Assembly: GCF_001945525.1 (NCBI RefSeq)
Contig: NZ_MPJW01000098.1
Location: forward strand, 1 to 60,767
DNA: 60,767 bases
Origin: Ileibacterium valens
GTDB lineage: Bacteria; Bacillota_I; Bacilli_A; Erysipelotrichales; Erysipelotrichaceae
Direction of reading: 5' to 3'
Part shown: piece by piece, positions 42,401-51,070 of the stretch
Position numbering within the stretch: the first letter of the stretch is position 1
Layout: every line of letters begins with the position of its first letter
The notes under the pieces: generated by a model
The model's input: the letters and a program-made list of their open reading frames with translations, nothing else
What the model was told of the DNA's origin: nothing
Database searches by the model: none
Made by a program: the position numbers and the translations under genes

Positions 42401-42530
42401 AACAGCTCTGCTTTCTGCACTGTCTGGTGTCGTGATTCAAAATTCTGTGAATGTCGGGCTGAAGCCCGTTTTGAATGAAATGATTCCTTTGATTGATAAA
42501 GGACTCGAGAAGAGAAAGAACAGGAGATGA
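39492..42530 (+). CDS. Tape measure protein
   Basis: 1012 aa; length sets tail length (roughly 150 nm by the usual 1.5 angstrom per residue rule). The N-terminal coiled coil spans ~20-130. The family block TAGVAAVGTAATAAWSELDE follows, then hydrophobic segments ~460-545. A striking run of ~11-residue Trp repeats (WNGIKS-IFSN type; ~735-810) precedes a C-terminal globular part with AQNGQLLGGGEAGAEAVIG. It starts at TGATG, coupled to the chaperone fusion. Confidence 0.95.
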   Translation: MAGTIKGITLEIGGTTTKLTQALKAPQKECMALQSKLKEVNKSLKLDPSNVDLLSQKQRLLTSTISSTEQELQVLKEAQRQYISSGKDIDGAEYIALESKIQKTEQSLESLKKQQNLFSADIQSMGIRIGELGTKTENLGKKFLPVTAGVAAVGTAATAAWSELDEAYDGIAAGTGATGEALQELQDSFDHVYGNFPAESAEVGTAIADINTRFGLSGKALEEASTQFLKYAKVNNTDVSGSIEAVAKAMADAKIPTSELGNVLDKLTVASQASGLPVDQLSTALSKNGVSMRELGFSTDETIALLTTFEKQGVDTSVVLTGMKAAVKNCATQGKDAKTEMASLFEAIQSGSATAADAQELFGSKAGAAIYNYAREGKLNIQDMMDVINNSAGGLDQTFNDMLDPADKVQVALNNLKLVGADLGGQIQETLAPMIEKLAETCRKLADWFKNLSPHTKDLIVKFGLVAAAIGPMLIVIGKMELGFSRMIAYFGNAATWGGKLVAMFTGMGSGITLALGPVLAIVAAVAAVGAAFVSLWNTNSEFRDNMISIWESIVGKVSAFCDGIVQRINSLGFDFQSITDAIKAIWDGFCSLLATVFEGVWQQVEIVLSAALDVIMGLVDTFIALFQGDWDGFWAGIQSIWDACWSGIGNTVQNILDIIFGVISNFLGWFGINWTPAFDTISQQWQAIWTAIRDFVNQILTAIQEFAASFVSLFQGDWDGFCSHLSTAWSTLWNGIQQFGSTIWNGIKSIFSNVWNGIKTVFDNVMQGIKSKCESVWNGIKGFLSGIWEGIKSTCSNVWNGIKSSIVNPINDALGSVKSIFNSIKNAISDRINGAKDAVSSAIGKIKNLFNFKISWPHIPLPHFSVSGSANPLDWLKGQIPRISISWYAKAMDKGMILNSPTIFGMAQNGQLLGGGEAGAEAVIGVNSLQRLIENAVDRAAMRRLEQIKTETRNSSVSYKAEIDYDQMATALLSALSGVVIQNSVNVGLKPVLNEMIPLIDKGLEKRKNRR

Positions 42531-42534
42531 TGAG

Positions 42535-43221
42535 ATGGCAGAACTGGGAGTAGCCATCAACGGCTTTCATACCCTGAAAGACTGGGGACTTCACTGGAAC
42601 AGCTGCCAGATCTCTGAGCCTGTTCCAATTACTTCTTATGTGGACATTCCGGGAAGGAAGACCAAACTGGACGCCACTGAAAGTCTGTTCGGACAGGTCA
42701 CCTATGAAAACAGGGCTCTTACTTTCGGATTCTGGGCTCATACAGACTGGACAGAATGGATGGAGCTTTCCAGCCGGATCCAGTCAGCCATTGCAGGAAA
42801 ACGCTGCAAGGTGGCATTGGATATTGATCCAGGAGCTTATTGGATGGGTCGGGCATCAGTAAAAAGCGAGATGAGCGCAGACAATCCGGTGACCAGTTTT
42901 TTTACGATTACCATTGATGCGGAACCCTATAAATATAGGACGAGCAATGCAGATGTTGCAGACAGCGAGATGGTATCCAATTTGAACGATATTCAGATTT
43001 CTGGAAGCAAAACCGTCACTATTACCGCGAAAAGTATCCCCTGCACACCGACGGTTACTGCCACCGCCAATATGACTCTTGTCGTCAATGACCAGACGTA
43101 TCAGCTTTGGGCCAACACTCCATTGCTTCTGGAAGATACGGTTCTCTATAAAAACTCGACGGACTTCATCTTCACAGGAACCGGAACAGCGGCCATCAGC
43201 TTCAGAGGGGAGAGCCTTTAA
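42535..43221 (+). CDS. Distal tail protein (Dit-like)
   Basis: 228 aa from ATG 42535 (CAGGAG upstream), 5 nt after the tape-measure stop. ITSYVDIPGRKTKLDATESL and RALTFGFWAHTDWTEWMEL resemble the ring-forming Dit N-terminal domain. The C-terminal half is beta-rich (galectin-like by family). It forms the hub between tube and tail tip. It ends TAATG, coupled with the next gene. Confidence 0.85.
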   Translation: MAELGVAINGFHTLKDWGLHWNSCQISEPVPITSYVDIPGRKTKLDATESLFGQVTYENRALTFGFWAHTDWTEWMELSSRIQSAIAGKRCKVALDIDPGAYWMGRASVKSEMSADNPVTSFFTITIDAEPYKYRTSNADVADSEMVSNLNDIQISGSKTVTITAKSIPCTPTVTATANMTLVVNDQTYQLWANTPLLLEDTVLYKNSTDFIFTGTGTAAISFRGESL

Positions 43222-45239
43222 TGTATTTTGCTTATCTTGATCAAACCTGCATTCTGGATGCATCCCGCGAAATTCTCCTGGAAAACCCAACTTTAGAGCT
43301 GGCTGACAATACAGCCGGCTCTTTTACTTTTACGATTTACAAAAATAACCCAGGCTTCAAACACCTGAATATGCTCGCCAGCGTTGTAACGGTTTTGTGG
43401 GAAGAGGAAGTTCTGTTTAAAGGCAGAATCATCGAGATGTCTCGAAACTTTGACAAGTCGCTCAGCGTAACCTGTGAAGGAGAACTGGCTTATCTTGCAG
43501 ACAGCATTCAAAGACCAGCCGAATACCACGACCAGTCTGTTCGAAATTACCTGGCAACACTTATTCAGGTTCACAACAGCCAGGTCGAAGCGGAAAAACA
43601 ATTTGAACTTGGAGCTGTTACGGTTACAGACAACAATGATTCTTTGTATCGGTATACAAACTGGGAATCCACTTTAGATTCCATCAAAGAGGACCTGCTG
43701 GACAGCCTTGGAGGGCATCTTCGAATCAGATATGATGGCGCGCATCGCTATCTGGACTATCTGTCCGACTATCCGCATGTGTCGAATCAAAAAATCGAAT
43801 TTGGAGAAAATCTTCTTTCTTATTCAGAAAACACGCAGGCTATCGATCTGGCGACCATCTGTATCCCTTTGGGAGCCCGTCAGGACGAAGGAGCCATTGA
43901 AGCTCTGGAAGAACGGCTCACGATTGGATCGGTCAATGATGGAAAGGACTATCTGGAACTGCCTGATGCCATTTACAAGTATGGCCGAATTGCCAAAGTC
44001 GTAATCTGGGATGACGTTCAGACCGCTACGAACCTGAAATCCAAAGGCCAGAAGTGGCTGCAGGACAACCAGTACGAAAGTATGGAACTGGAACTGACTG
44101 CTGTGGACCTGGCGGATTTTGGAGTGAGTATGGATCATCTTCGATTGCTTGATCGGATCCATTGCTCATCCGCACCACATGGGATGAATCGAGAGTTTCC
44201 TCTGACTTCTTTGAAGGTCAATCTTCTAGATCCATCTCAAAACATTTACACGCTTGGAAGCAAACAGAAAACATTCAGCCAGTCTACTGGCAAGGCGCAA
44301 AAGTCCGTTCAGACTCGGCTGCTTAACATTCCGTCCAAAGAGACCGTCTTAAACGTAGCACTCGATAACGCTAAACACCTGATTACCATGACCGGGAAAG
44401 ACGGTCATGTCATTTTCAGTCCTTCTCTTGCAGAACCCAATGAGCTTTACATAACCGACTATGCCAGTCTTGATGAAGCCGTCAACTGCTGGCGTTGGAA
44501 TATGAATGGTCTTGGCTTCAGCCGTAATGGCAAAGACGGACCTTTCGAACTGGCAATCACGATGGATGGAACGATTTCAGGAAAGTATATAGCGGCTGGA
44601 TCGATTGGAGCGGACCAGATCAACGCGAGCTATACCGCACAGCAGCGAAAGGAATGGCAGGATGAGCTTGGGGAGCATTATCTGACCGCAGATGAAGTTA
44701 CCACGCAAATTAAAAATACGGCATCCAGCATTGAACTGACCGTATCTAATGTCAGTACAAGAGTCGATGGTCTGCAGCAGCAGAAAGTCGAGTACTTTTA
44801 CTATCTGTCCTCATCGGCTACATTGCCGATCGATGGTTCCTGGAGCATCACCAAACCAACCGAGCAAGCTGGAAAGTTTATCTGGATGAAGATGAAAACC
44901 ACCTATGTGGATGGCAGTGTTTCTGAATCTTCTCCAGTACGAATAACGGGAGATACTGGCTCAACGGGAGCTGCGGGAGCCACGGGACTGATTGGCCCAT
45001 CAGGCAAAGACGGTGCTCCAGCCCTTCATATCACGATTACACCAGTATGGTCTGGTGTGTCCTGCACCCTGAATGCTCATGTATTCCTTGGAGGCGAAGA
45101 GCTGACGGATTCACAGATTGCAGATGAGGGCGTTCTTAACTGGTACCTGAACGGCAGTGAAACTAAGACGGCAAGTGGCAAGACGCTGACTCGGACGATC
45201 ACCGCGAAAGAGTCATGGGAAGTGAGGCTGGAAGGATGA
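43221..45239 (+). CDS. Tail tip / tail-associated protein (Tal-like), with short collagen-like and Ig-like parts
   Basis: 672 aa. Residues ~1-370 match the prophage tail endopeptidase-type (Tal/gp27-like) hub domain. After a coiled coil (~500-525) come a short collagen-like stretch (GSTGAAGATGLIGPSGKDGA) and a beta domain ending SWEVRLEG. In relatives the protein usually runs on to the YIRFVDGNIILG-type end, which here is in a separate ORF 40 nt downstream. No peptidase active-site motif is obvious. Confidence 0.8.
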   Translation: MYFAYLDQTCILDASREILLENPTLELADNTAGSFTFTIYKNNPGFKHLNMLASVVTVLWEEEVLFKGRIIEMSRNFDKSLSVTCEGELAYLADSIQRPAEYHDQSVRNYLATLIQVHNSQVEAEKQFELGAVTVTDNNDSLYRYTNWESTLDSIKEDLLDSLGGHLRIRYDGAHRYLDYLSDYPHVSNQKIEFGENLLSYSENTQAIDLATICIPLGARQDEGAIEALEERLTIGSVNDGKDYLELPDAIYKYGRIAKVVIWDDVQTATNLKSKGQKWLQDNQYESMELELTAVDLADFGVSMDHLRLLDRIHCSSAPHGMNREFPLTSLKVNLLDPSQNIYTLGSKQKTFSQSTGKAQKSVQTRLLNIPSKETVLNVALDNAKHLITMTGKDGHVIFSPSLAEPNELYITDYASLDEAVNCWRWNMNGLGFSRNGKDGPFELAITMDGTISGKYIAAGSIGADQINASYTAQQRKEWQDELGEHYLTADEVTTQIKNTASSIELTVSNVSTRVDGLQQQKVEYFYYLSSSATLPIDGSWSITKPTEQAGKFIWMKMKTTYVDGSVSESSPVRITGDTGSTGAAGATGLIGPSGKDGAPALHITITPVWSGVSCTLNAHVFLGGEELTDSQIADEGVLNWYLNGSETKTASGKTLTRTITAKESWEVRLEG

Positions 45240-45279
45240 GAAATCTAATTTGCGAAACCAAAGCTGGAGGTATCCGACG

Positions 45280-45804
45280 ATGATTAAAGCGAGAGGGAGT
45301 ATTGAAGTGGTCAATGAGGTGGCTCTCATCGTTGAAAACAGCACTCAACTGGAACAACGGCTGAATGCGGAAATCACCACAAAGAGTGACTCCATCACGC
45401 AATATATTGAGGAGTCTTACTATTCCAAAGGCGATACAGACACCCTGTTGTCCAAGCAGTCAACGCAGCTGCAGCAGACGGTAGAAGGATGGGAAATGCA
45501 GTTCAACAATCTCGTTTCGACGGTCAACGGCAATCAGCAGGGAACAGATGCGACGTTCCAGGAATGGCAGAAATATATCCGCTTCGTGGATGGCAACATC
45601 ATTCTTGGACAGAATCAGAATCCCATCATCCTGACCATCAAGAATGATCGCATTTCATTTACCCAGTCTGGTGAAGAGGTGGCGTATCTGTCTGACAACC
45701 AGCTCGTCATCACGGACGCTTCTATTTTGCATTCGCTCAAGATCGGTAATTTCGCTTTTGTTCCTCGGGCCAACGGCTCACTCGATTTCAAAAAGGTGTC
45801 CTGA
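45280..45804 (+). CDS. Tail protein, C-terminal tail-tip segment encoded separately
   Basis: 174 aa from ATG 45280 (GGAGG 9 nt upstream; TTG 45250 in frame is weaker). Coiled coil ~15-85, then YIRFVDGNIILGQNQNPIIL and AYLSDNQLVITDASILHSL..FAFVPRANGSLDFKKV. That block normally closes the long Tal-like protein, so this looks like a split or re-initiated half of the upstream gene. The stop codon lies within the terminator stem. Confidence 0.75.
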   Translation: MIKARGSIEVVNEVALIVENSTQLEQRLNAEITTKSDSITQYIEESYYSKGDTDTLLSKQSTQLQQTVEGWEMQFNNLVSTVNGNQQGTDATFQEWQKYIRFVDGNIILGQNQNPIILTIKNDRISFTQSGEEVAYLSDNQLVITDASILHSLKIGNFAFVPRANGSLDFKKVS

Positions 45805-45824
45805 TGATGTCGGACACCTTTTTT
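45794..45824 (+). terminator. Terminator after the tail-tip gene
   Basis: AGGTGTCC (45794-45801) and GGACACCT (45812-45819) pair perfectly, then six Ts. The coding end overlaps the left arm. Confidence 0.9.
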
Positions 45825-45842
45825 CTTGAAAGGATTTGATCT

Positions 45843-48047
45843 ATGGCAACATACACATCAAATACATCAACCGGTTACTCGCTGGTTCTGACAGTCACTG
45901 AAGCCAGCACAAGCGTCGCCAACAACACGTCGACGGTCAATTGGTCTTTAGTCATGAAGGCCACAACGGCTTACTGCCAGTGGAATCCCGGTGCCGGTGT
46001 TGTTACAGCCTACATCAATGGTCAGGCTGTTTATAATGCACGTCCTGCCATGGTGTTCAGCGGCTATAACAGCCAAATCAGTATCGGTTCAGGCACCGTT
46101 ACGGTCAGCCACAACAATGATGGTACAAAGACATGCGGATGCTCTGCATCGTACAGTCCGACATCAAGTGCCAGCTATCTGCCTGGCAGTATGTTTCTGT
46201 CTGGAACCCTGACCATGTCTACTATCCCACGAGCGACCACTCCGTCACTTTCAGCGTCGAATGTAACCCTGGGTTCGGCTGTTACCATCAGCTTGGCACG
46301 AGCATCGAGCAGCTTTACCCATGACGTTACCTATCAATTCGGAAACACCTCCGGCACAATCGCTACAGGTGTTGGTACATCTTGCTCATGGACACCCGAT
46401 GTTACCCTGGCGCAACAGATACCAAACGCCGTCAGCGGTACTGGAACGATCACCGTTGTTACCAAAAACGGAAGTACGACTATTGGTACCAAGAGCGTCA
46501 GCATCACCTTGACAGTGCCTTCATCCGTGGCTCCGTCTATTTCAGCCCATACCGTTGCAGAAGCTACCGCAAACCTGGCATCGAAATTTGGGGTTTATGT
46601 TCAAAGCAAGAGTACATTGAAGGTCACTACATCTGCCGCTGGAGCACAGGGTTCAACGATACGATCCATCATGACCGTCATAGAAGGTAAGTCTTACAGT
46701 GGCTCTCCATGTACAACCGGTACCATCCAGGGTTCAGGAACGATTACAGTCCAGACAACGGTCACAGACACGAGGGGGCGAACAGCCAGTAAGACAACAA
46801 ATATTACTGTGATTGCGTATAGTCCACCTCAGATAACCGCATCCAATGTAACTCGAACCTCGGATGAATCCACCACAGCAACGGCGGTTTACAGTTTTTC
46901 CATCTCAAGTGTAGGAAGCAAGAATACCCACGTCTTTTACATCCAGTATCTTAATGGCTCCACTTGGACAGATATATACCGTAACACAGCGGACTACGGC
47001 GATAGCGGATCGGTAACGTCCGGATCCGTCTTTGGGGTGGATGTTACGACCAAGGTGCGATTCGTGGCGCAGGACTACTTCACTACGGTTACGATTGAGA
47101 AAGAAGTCGGTCCGACGTTTACGCTGATCAACTATGGCGCGAACGGAAAGTCTATCGCATTGGGGTCTGTCAGCGCAAACGATGGTACATTCCAATGCAT
47201 GCTTCCAATAGGAGCCGCACATCGCACGAGTGTTTCCGGTTCCGGTGGCTATTTGAAAATTCTGACATTGAAAATTCTGAATAAGGCCTGGAACTACGGA
47301 GCCATAGAATTCAAGTATTTTTCTGGAGCCATGAGAGGAAAAATCCCGACAGGAAAAATCATTCTCATTGGAGGGAACACAACCGACCCCTCACCAGATA
47401 TCTGCACAACAACCGATCCGGATTTTCCGTTCTGGATCCATAAATCTGCCGCCAATACTTGGGACGTATATGTTCAAAGGACTGGGTCGGAGCAGGCTGC
47501 GGTATTTAATATCTTTCAGTATCTGCCATCCTGTATCTCATGGAGTTTTGCGAATGTGAATGTTTCCAGTCTTCCAAGTGGAGTCAGAAGAGCCAACTGG
47601 GAATTTCTGGATGCGTGTTATCCTGTTGGATCGATTATTCAATCATCTAGTTCGACGAATCCCGGCAGCCGTTTAGGCGGTACCTGGTCTCAGATTGCTC
47701 AGGGAAGAATGTTGATTGGAGTTGGTTCCTTAACCGATTCAAATGGAATCGCCTGGACCATCACATCTGGCCAGACGGGCGGAGTTTTTAACCATAACCA
47801 CTGCTATGGAATCCAGTACAGCCATGTTAACGGGGCTTCTCACATTCGAAATCTGCATCAGTCTGATCTGAAGAGCAACTACAGCTGGATAAACCCAACG
47901 AAGGTTCAATCCAACTTCTCCGATACTGGATGCAATTCCGGTGGACAGCGCTCGGATCCGGGTCTTTGGAATATGTATGCGGATACCACCCCAGCGGATA
48001 ATGCTCCGCCTTTTCTGGGAGTGTATTTCTGGAAACGAACAGCATAA
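45843..48047 (+). CDS. DUF859-type tail fibre / receptor-binding protein
   Basis: 734 aa. The Ser/Thr-rich N-terminal part (TSTGYSLVLTVTEASTSVAN, VTVSHNNDGTKTC) is the DUF859 minor structural domain with stacked Ig-like beta repeats to ~420. The C-terminal part has YPVGSIIQSSSSTNPGSRLG and ends PPFLGVYFWKRTA, the collar seen at fibre tips of many phages. Likely the host-recognition spike. Confidence 0.8.
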   Translation: MATYTSNTSTGYSLVLTVTEASTSVANNTSTVNWSLVMKATTAYCQWNPGAGVVTAYINGQAVYNARPAMVFSGYNSQISIGSGTVTVSHNNDGTKTCGCSASYSPTSSASYLPGSMFLSGTLTMSTIPRATTPSLSASNVTLGSAVTISLARASSSFTHDVTYQFGNTSGTIATGVGTSCSWTPDVTLAQQIPNAVSGTGTITVVTKNGSTTIGTKSVSITLTVPSSVAPSISAHTVAEATANLASKFGVYVQSKSTLKVTTSAAGAQGSTIRSIMTVIEGKSYSGSPCTTGTIQGSGTITVQTTVTDTRGRTASKTTNITVIAYSPPQITASNVTRTSDESTTATAVYSFSISSVGSKNTHVFYIQYLNGSTWTDIYRNTADYGDSGSVTSGSVFGVDVTTKVRFVAQDYFTTVTIEKEVGPTFTLINYGANGKSIALGSVSANDGTFQCMLPIGAAHRTSVSGSGGYLKILTLKILNKAWNYGAIEFKYFSGAMRGKIPTGKIILIGGNTTDPSPDICTTTDPDFPFWIHKSAANTWDVYVQRTGSEQAAVFNIFQYLPSCISWSFANVNVSSLPSGVRRANWEFLDACYPVGSIIQSSSSTNPGSRLGGTWSQIAQGRMLIGVGSLTDSNGIAWTITSGQTGGVFNHNHCYGIQYSHVNGASHIRNLHQSDLKSNYSWINPTKVQSNFSDTGCNSGGQRSDPGLWNMYADTTPADNAPPFLGVYFWKRTA

Positions 48048-48062
48048 CAGAAAGGAGAACGA

Positions 48063-48485
48063 ATGGAGGTTTATGTAAAACTGACCGAAGATGGAAAAGT
48101 AGACGCTATTTGCACATCGCGGCTTATGGATTTTGCGCCAGTCGAATGCGATACCGGATCCATCAATATGGACAGATTGGATGGTTATTCCGTGAAGCCA
48201 AATGAAAAGGGCATCAATAGTTTGGTTTATGACGAAAACGCCTATTTGAAGGCGAAGGCTGAAAAAGAAGCGCTGGAAGCGAAAACCAAAGCCGAGAATC
48301 TATATCAGACCCTGATGAAAGATCTGGTTCTGAAAAGCGCAACCGATGAGCAGGCTCTGCTGCTAAAGCCTCTTTATCCGGTCTATGATCCCACGCATTC
48401 TTATGAGGTGAACGACCGGTGCATTATCGACGGAAAACTTCATGTTTTTTCGACTTCGAAACAATGGATTTGTTTGGAAACTTAG
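48063..48485 (+). CDS. Small tail-fibre-associated protein
   Basis: 140 aa. Beta-rich start, Ala/Glu/Lys coiled coil (~60-85), and a C-terminal YEVNDRCIIDGKLHVFSTSKQW segment resembling a carbohydrate-binding-like fold seen at the ends of phage tail proteins. Probably a fibre chaperone or tip; I do not recognise a named family. AAAGGAG upstream. Confidence 0.55.
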   Translation: MEVYVKLTEDGKVDAICTSRLMDFAPVECDTGSINMDRLDGYSVKPNEKGINSLVYDENAYLKAKAEKEALEAKTKAENLYQTLMKDLVLKSATDEQALLLKPLYPVYDPTHSYEVNDRCIIDGKLHVFSTSKQWICLET

Positions 48486-48509
48486 CTCCTCGAAATTGAG
48501 GGGCTTTTG
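48484..48509 (+). terminator. Terminator before the lysis genes
   Basis: AGCTCCTC/GAGGGGCT stem (one G-U) with a 6-nt loop and TTTTG. It begins in the stop codon region of the preceding gene. Confidence 0.75.
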
Positions 48510-48536
48510 TTTACCAGTAGAAAAGGAGAATCAGAA

Positions 48537-48740
48537 ATGACAAATCGAGTTTATGACATTCTTAAATGGATCGCCCTGGTGGTCCTGCCTGCAACAGCAA
48601 CGCTCTACACGATGCTGGCTAAGATCTGGGGACTTCCCGGAGAAGCAGAAATTCCCATGACGATTACCGCTGTTGACACCTTCTTAGGCGCACTGCTGGG
48701 TGTATCTTCTGTCAAATATCAGCAGGAGGAACAGGAATGA
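48537..48740 (+). CDS. Holin, phi-LC3 type
   Basis: 67 aa from ATG 48537 (AAAAGGAG upstream). VYDILKWIALVVLPATATLY forms the first membrane helix and ITAVDTFLGALLGVSSV the second; the tail is charged. It punches the membrane to release the amidase. Overlaps the next gene by 4 nt. Confidence 0.85.
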   Translation: MTNRVYDILKWIALVVLPATATLYTMLAKIWGLPGEAEIPMTITAVDTFLGALLGVSSVKYQQEEQE

Positions 48741-49096
48741 GTCAGGTGGAAGCAACTCTGATCTGGGCAGCAGGAATCTGCGCAGCGATTGCGACCATCT
48801 GGGGTCTGGTTAATAAAATCAGCGCTGCGCTCAAGAAACCGGTCAATGATCTGGCAGAGTTGGTGGATTCCCTTTCCAAAAGGATGGATGATCTGGAAAA
48901 TACCGCCCGAAAAAATGCCCAGCGGCTTGGAGACGGAGATCACAGTTTTGAAATTCAGGCCCAGATGAACAAACACATGCTGCATTCGATGAGCTTGCTT
49001 TTGAAGCATTGCGCTGATGGGAACCATTCTGGTCAGCTGCAGAAGCAGGCGGAAATTCTCGATGACTTTATCGCCTCGAAAGCCGGAGAACTTTAA
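48737..49096 (+). CDS. Second lysis-module membrane protein (holin accessory)
   Basis: 119 aa. One N-terminal membrane helix (ATLIWAAGICAAIATIWGLV), then a long amphipathic coiled coil. The ATGA overlap with the holin implies co-expression. It could be an antiholin or a spanin-like accessory; the exact role is unknown. Confidence 0.6.
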   Translation: MSQVEATLIWAAGICAAIATIWGLVNKISAALKKPVNDLAELVDSLSKRMDDLENTARKNAQRLGDGDHSFEIQAQMNKHMLHSMSLLLKHCADGNHSGQLQKQAEILDDFIASKAGEL

Positions 49097-49145
49097 CAAG
49101 GACGGGAATGATGGTTTCCGTCCTTTCATTTTGAAAGGAGACATT

Positions 49146-50114
49146 ATGCCAAATTCAACATTAGCTTCTTATAACGCCGATTGTACGAAACGAAATCCAA
49201 GAAACCATATTATTGACAGGCTGACGCCTCACTATATGGCTGGAAATCTTGGAGCCAGGCAGTGTGCAGATTATCTTAAAAGCACAGAGAGACAGGCGTC
49301 CTGTAATTACTGCATTGGAAGCGACGGCTCAATTGCAGTCTGTGTTCCGGAAGATTATCGAGCCTGGACTTCCTCCAGCTATGAAAATGACTGTAGGGCA
49401 GTGACCTTTGAATGTGCGAATATCGACAGCAATGGAACATTGACCGATGCCTGTTATCAGGCTCTGGTTAAGCTTTCGGCTGATGTCTGCAAAAGACATG
49501 GATTTAAACCTCATTATGATGGAACGACAAACGGTTCCATCACCATGCATAAACAGTTCGCAGCTACCAGCTGTCCAGGAAACTGGCTGACGCAGAAAAT
49601 TGAGAGTGGTCAGTATGAAAAAGATGTGCTGGCTGCAATGGGAGAAACCCAGGCTTCCAATCCAGCTTCTGGCCAGCTGTACCGAGTTCGAAAAAACTGG
49701 AACGATGCGGTCAGCCAGATTGGAGCTTTCCGAAATCTTGAGAATGCAAAGAAGGCATGCAAAGCTGGTTACAAAGTTTTTGATGCACATGGGCATCAGT
49801 TGTTTCCTGATCCATCTTCTTCAGCAGAAACAAAGAAAACCAATGACACCATTGCGCAGGAGGTTATTAACGGGAAGTGGGGCAATGGCTCTGATAGAAT
49901 CACCCGTTTAAAAGCTGCTGGATATGATCCCAATACTATTCAGGCTTTAGTTAATCTGAAACTGGGAGCTTCTTCCAAAAAATCGGTGGATGCGATTGCC
50001 AGAGAGGTTATTGCTGGAAAATGGGGCAATGGGCAGGATCGAATCAACCGTCTTTCCAAAGCAGGTTATAACCCAACAGAAGTTCAGCATCGAGTCAATC
50101 AGCTGCTGAGATGA
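49146..50114 (+). CDS. Endolysin: N-acetylmuramoyl-L-alanine amidase with two Cpl-7 repeats
   Basis: 322 aa from ATG 49146 (GAAAGGAGA upstream). The Amidase_2 domain is ~1-160 (DRLTPHYMAG with Zn-binding His; MHKQFAATSCPGNW). A SPOR-like segment follows (LYRVRKNWNDAVSQIGAF...NAKKACKAGYKVF). Two CW_7/Cpl-7 cell-wall-binding repeats come last: IAQEVINGKWGNGSDRITRL and IAREVIAGKWGNGQDRINRL. It cuts the peptide stem from muramic acid. A strong terminator follows. Confidence 0.95.
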   Translation: MPNSTLASYNADCTKRNPRNHIIDRLTPHYMAGNLGARQCADYLKSTERQASCNYCIGSDGSIAVCVPEDYRAWTSSSYENDCRAVTFECANIDSNGTLTDACYQALVKLSADVCKRHGFKPHYDGTTNGSITMHKQFAATSCPGNWLTQKIESGQYEKDVLAAMGETQASNPASGQLYRVRKNWNDAVSQIGAFRNLENAKKACKAGYKVFDAHGHQLFPDPSSSAETKKTNDTIAQEVINGKWGNGSDRITRLKAAGYDPNTIQALVNLKLGASSKKSVDAIAREVIAGKWGNGQDRINRLSKAGYNPTEVQHRVNQLLR

Positions 50115-50118
50115 GTAA

Positions 50119-50171
50119 TAAAAGGCGGTGGGCCCTGCTCCATTAGTGGAGTGAGCCCGCCGCCTTTTATA
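50119..50171. terminator. Strong terminator after the endolysin
   Basis: TAAAAGGCGGTGGGC pairs with GCCCGCCGCCTTTTA (one mismatch), with an inner CTCCA/TGGAG hairpin. It works in both directions, separating the late operon from the convergent reverse-strand pair. Confidence 0.9.
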
Positions 50172-50215
50172 TTGGGTTTCACAAGCAAGAGGGTTCTTTC
50201 AATGGTCTATGAGCT

Positions 50216-50581
50216 CTATTCGTTTCTCGGTCTTCCTGGTGTGAAAGTGAAAGTCTCATTGGCTTTATCGATGAAGTCGTCTAATGGACACCAGTTTTGT
50301 CCTGGATAGTGGTAGCTGAATAGTTTATATAGTTTCCCGTTTTCATCAACGCTGTTCTGAGCGCTAACTGTGATATTTCCCCGGTTAGTCCAGTAGTGGA
50401 AAATCAAGAAACCGGAATTGTCGAGAGAACAGCGGATACCTTTATTGATAGTCTTGGCTAAGTCAGATAATTCAGATAGAGGAACTCCGTGAAAATATTC
50501 CTCTGGTTCTACAGGTCGAGAAACAGGCGCAGGAGCACGTTTGGTATTCCTGCTGCTGGATTTAAAAATGTCCCATAACAT
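50216..50581 (-). CDS. Unrecognised reverse-strand phage protein
   Basis: 121 aa with AAGGAGG before the ATG. The N-terminal 30 aa are basic and Pro-rich; the rest is a compact alpha/beta domain (DLAKTINKGIRCSLDNSGFL, YHYPGQNWCPLDDFID). Second gene of a two-gene unit opposite to the rest of the prophage, 14 nt after its partner. The convergent placement suggests lysogenic expression (moron); no function is known to me. Confidence 0.6.
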   Translation of the reverse strand: MLWDIFKSSSRNTKRAPAPVSRPVEPEEYFHGVPLSELSDLAKTINKGIRCSLDNSGFLIFHYWTNRGNITVSAQNSVDENGKLYKLFSYHYPGQNWCPLDDFIDKANETFTFTPGRPRNE

Positions 50582-50595
50582 ATTGTATTTCCTCC

Positions 50596-50958
50596 TTAGT
50601 ACCAGGCTTCCATGCCATTTTCTGGGATGGAACCAGCGTTATAGCTTTTTATAATCTGATGAACAGCATGACTTCCATAAAAGGTCCATCGCATTTCTTC
50701 TGTAGCAACAGGCCATTCTTCTTCGGTCAGTTCCGGCTTTCCCTCATCGATGCGCATTTGGTTCATGGACTGACGCATGCTGTTTTGCTCTTCTACAGAG
50801 GACGAGCACCAGAAATCACCTTCAGCCAGTTCTAAATCAACTTCTTCTGCTATTCGGTCAATGATTACTTTTCCTGGCTTTTTGGTTCTGTCATTTTCTG
50901 GCCAATAATAATAAACAACATGACTGTCATCTTTCTCAATCAATTCAAATGACACCAT
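50596..50958 (-). CDS. Unrecognised acidic reverse-strand phage protein
   Basis: About 120 aa, starting MVSFELIEKDDSHVVYYYWP. ATG 50958 has GGAG 8 nt upstream; the earlier in-frame ATG 50976 has no good ribosome site. Very acidic middle (EEVDLELAEGDFW), helical end. First gene of the reverse pair. The acidic partner beside a basic protein could be an inhibitor or immunity factor, but that is speculation. Confidence 0.6.
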   Translation of the reverse strand: MVSFELIEKDDSHVVYYYWPENDRTKKPGKVIIDRIAEEVDLELAEGDFWCSSSVEEQNSMRQSMNQMRIDEGKPELTEEEWPVATEEMRWTFYGSHAVHQIIKSYNAGSIPENGMEAWY

Positions 50959-51032
50959 ACAATTCTCCAAAGCCATAACTCTTGTTTTTTAACGATATAG
51001 CAGCATATTTCACGATTCAACCGTAATTTTAT

Positions 51033-51062
51033 TTGAACTGTTTCAGGTTCAGATCTTTTTTT
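51033..51062 (+). terminator. Leader terminator-like hairpin upstream of the DUF2800 operon
   Basis: TGAACTG...CAGGTTCA stem (one bulge) followed by TCTTTTTTT, on the plus strand where no gene lies upstream. It could act as an attenuator ahead of tandem RNA motifs B and C. Confidence 0.4.
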
Positions 51063-51070
51063 GGCCAAAC

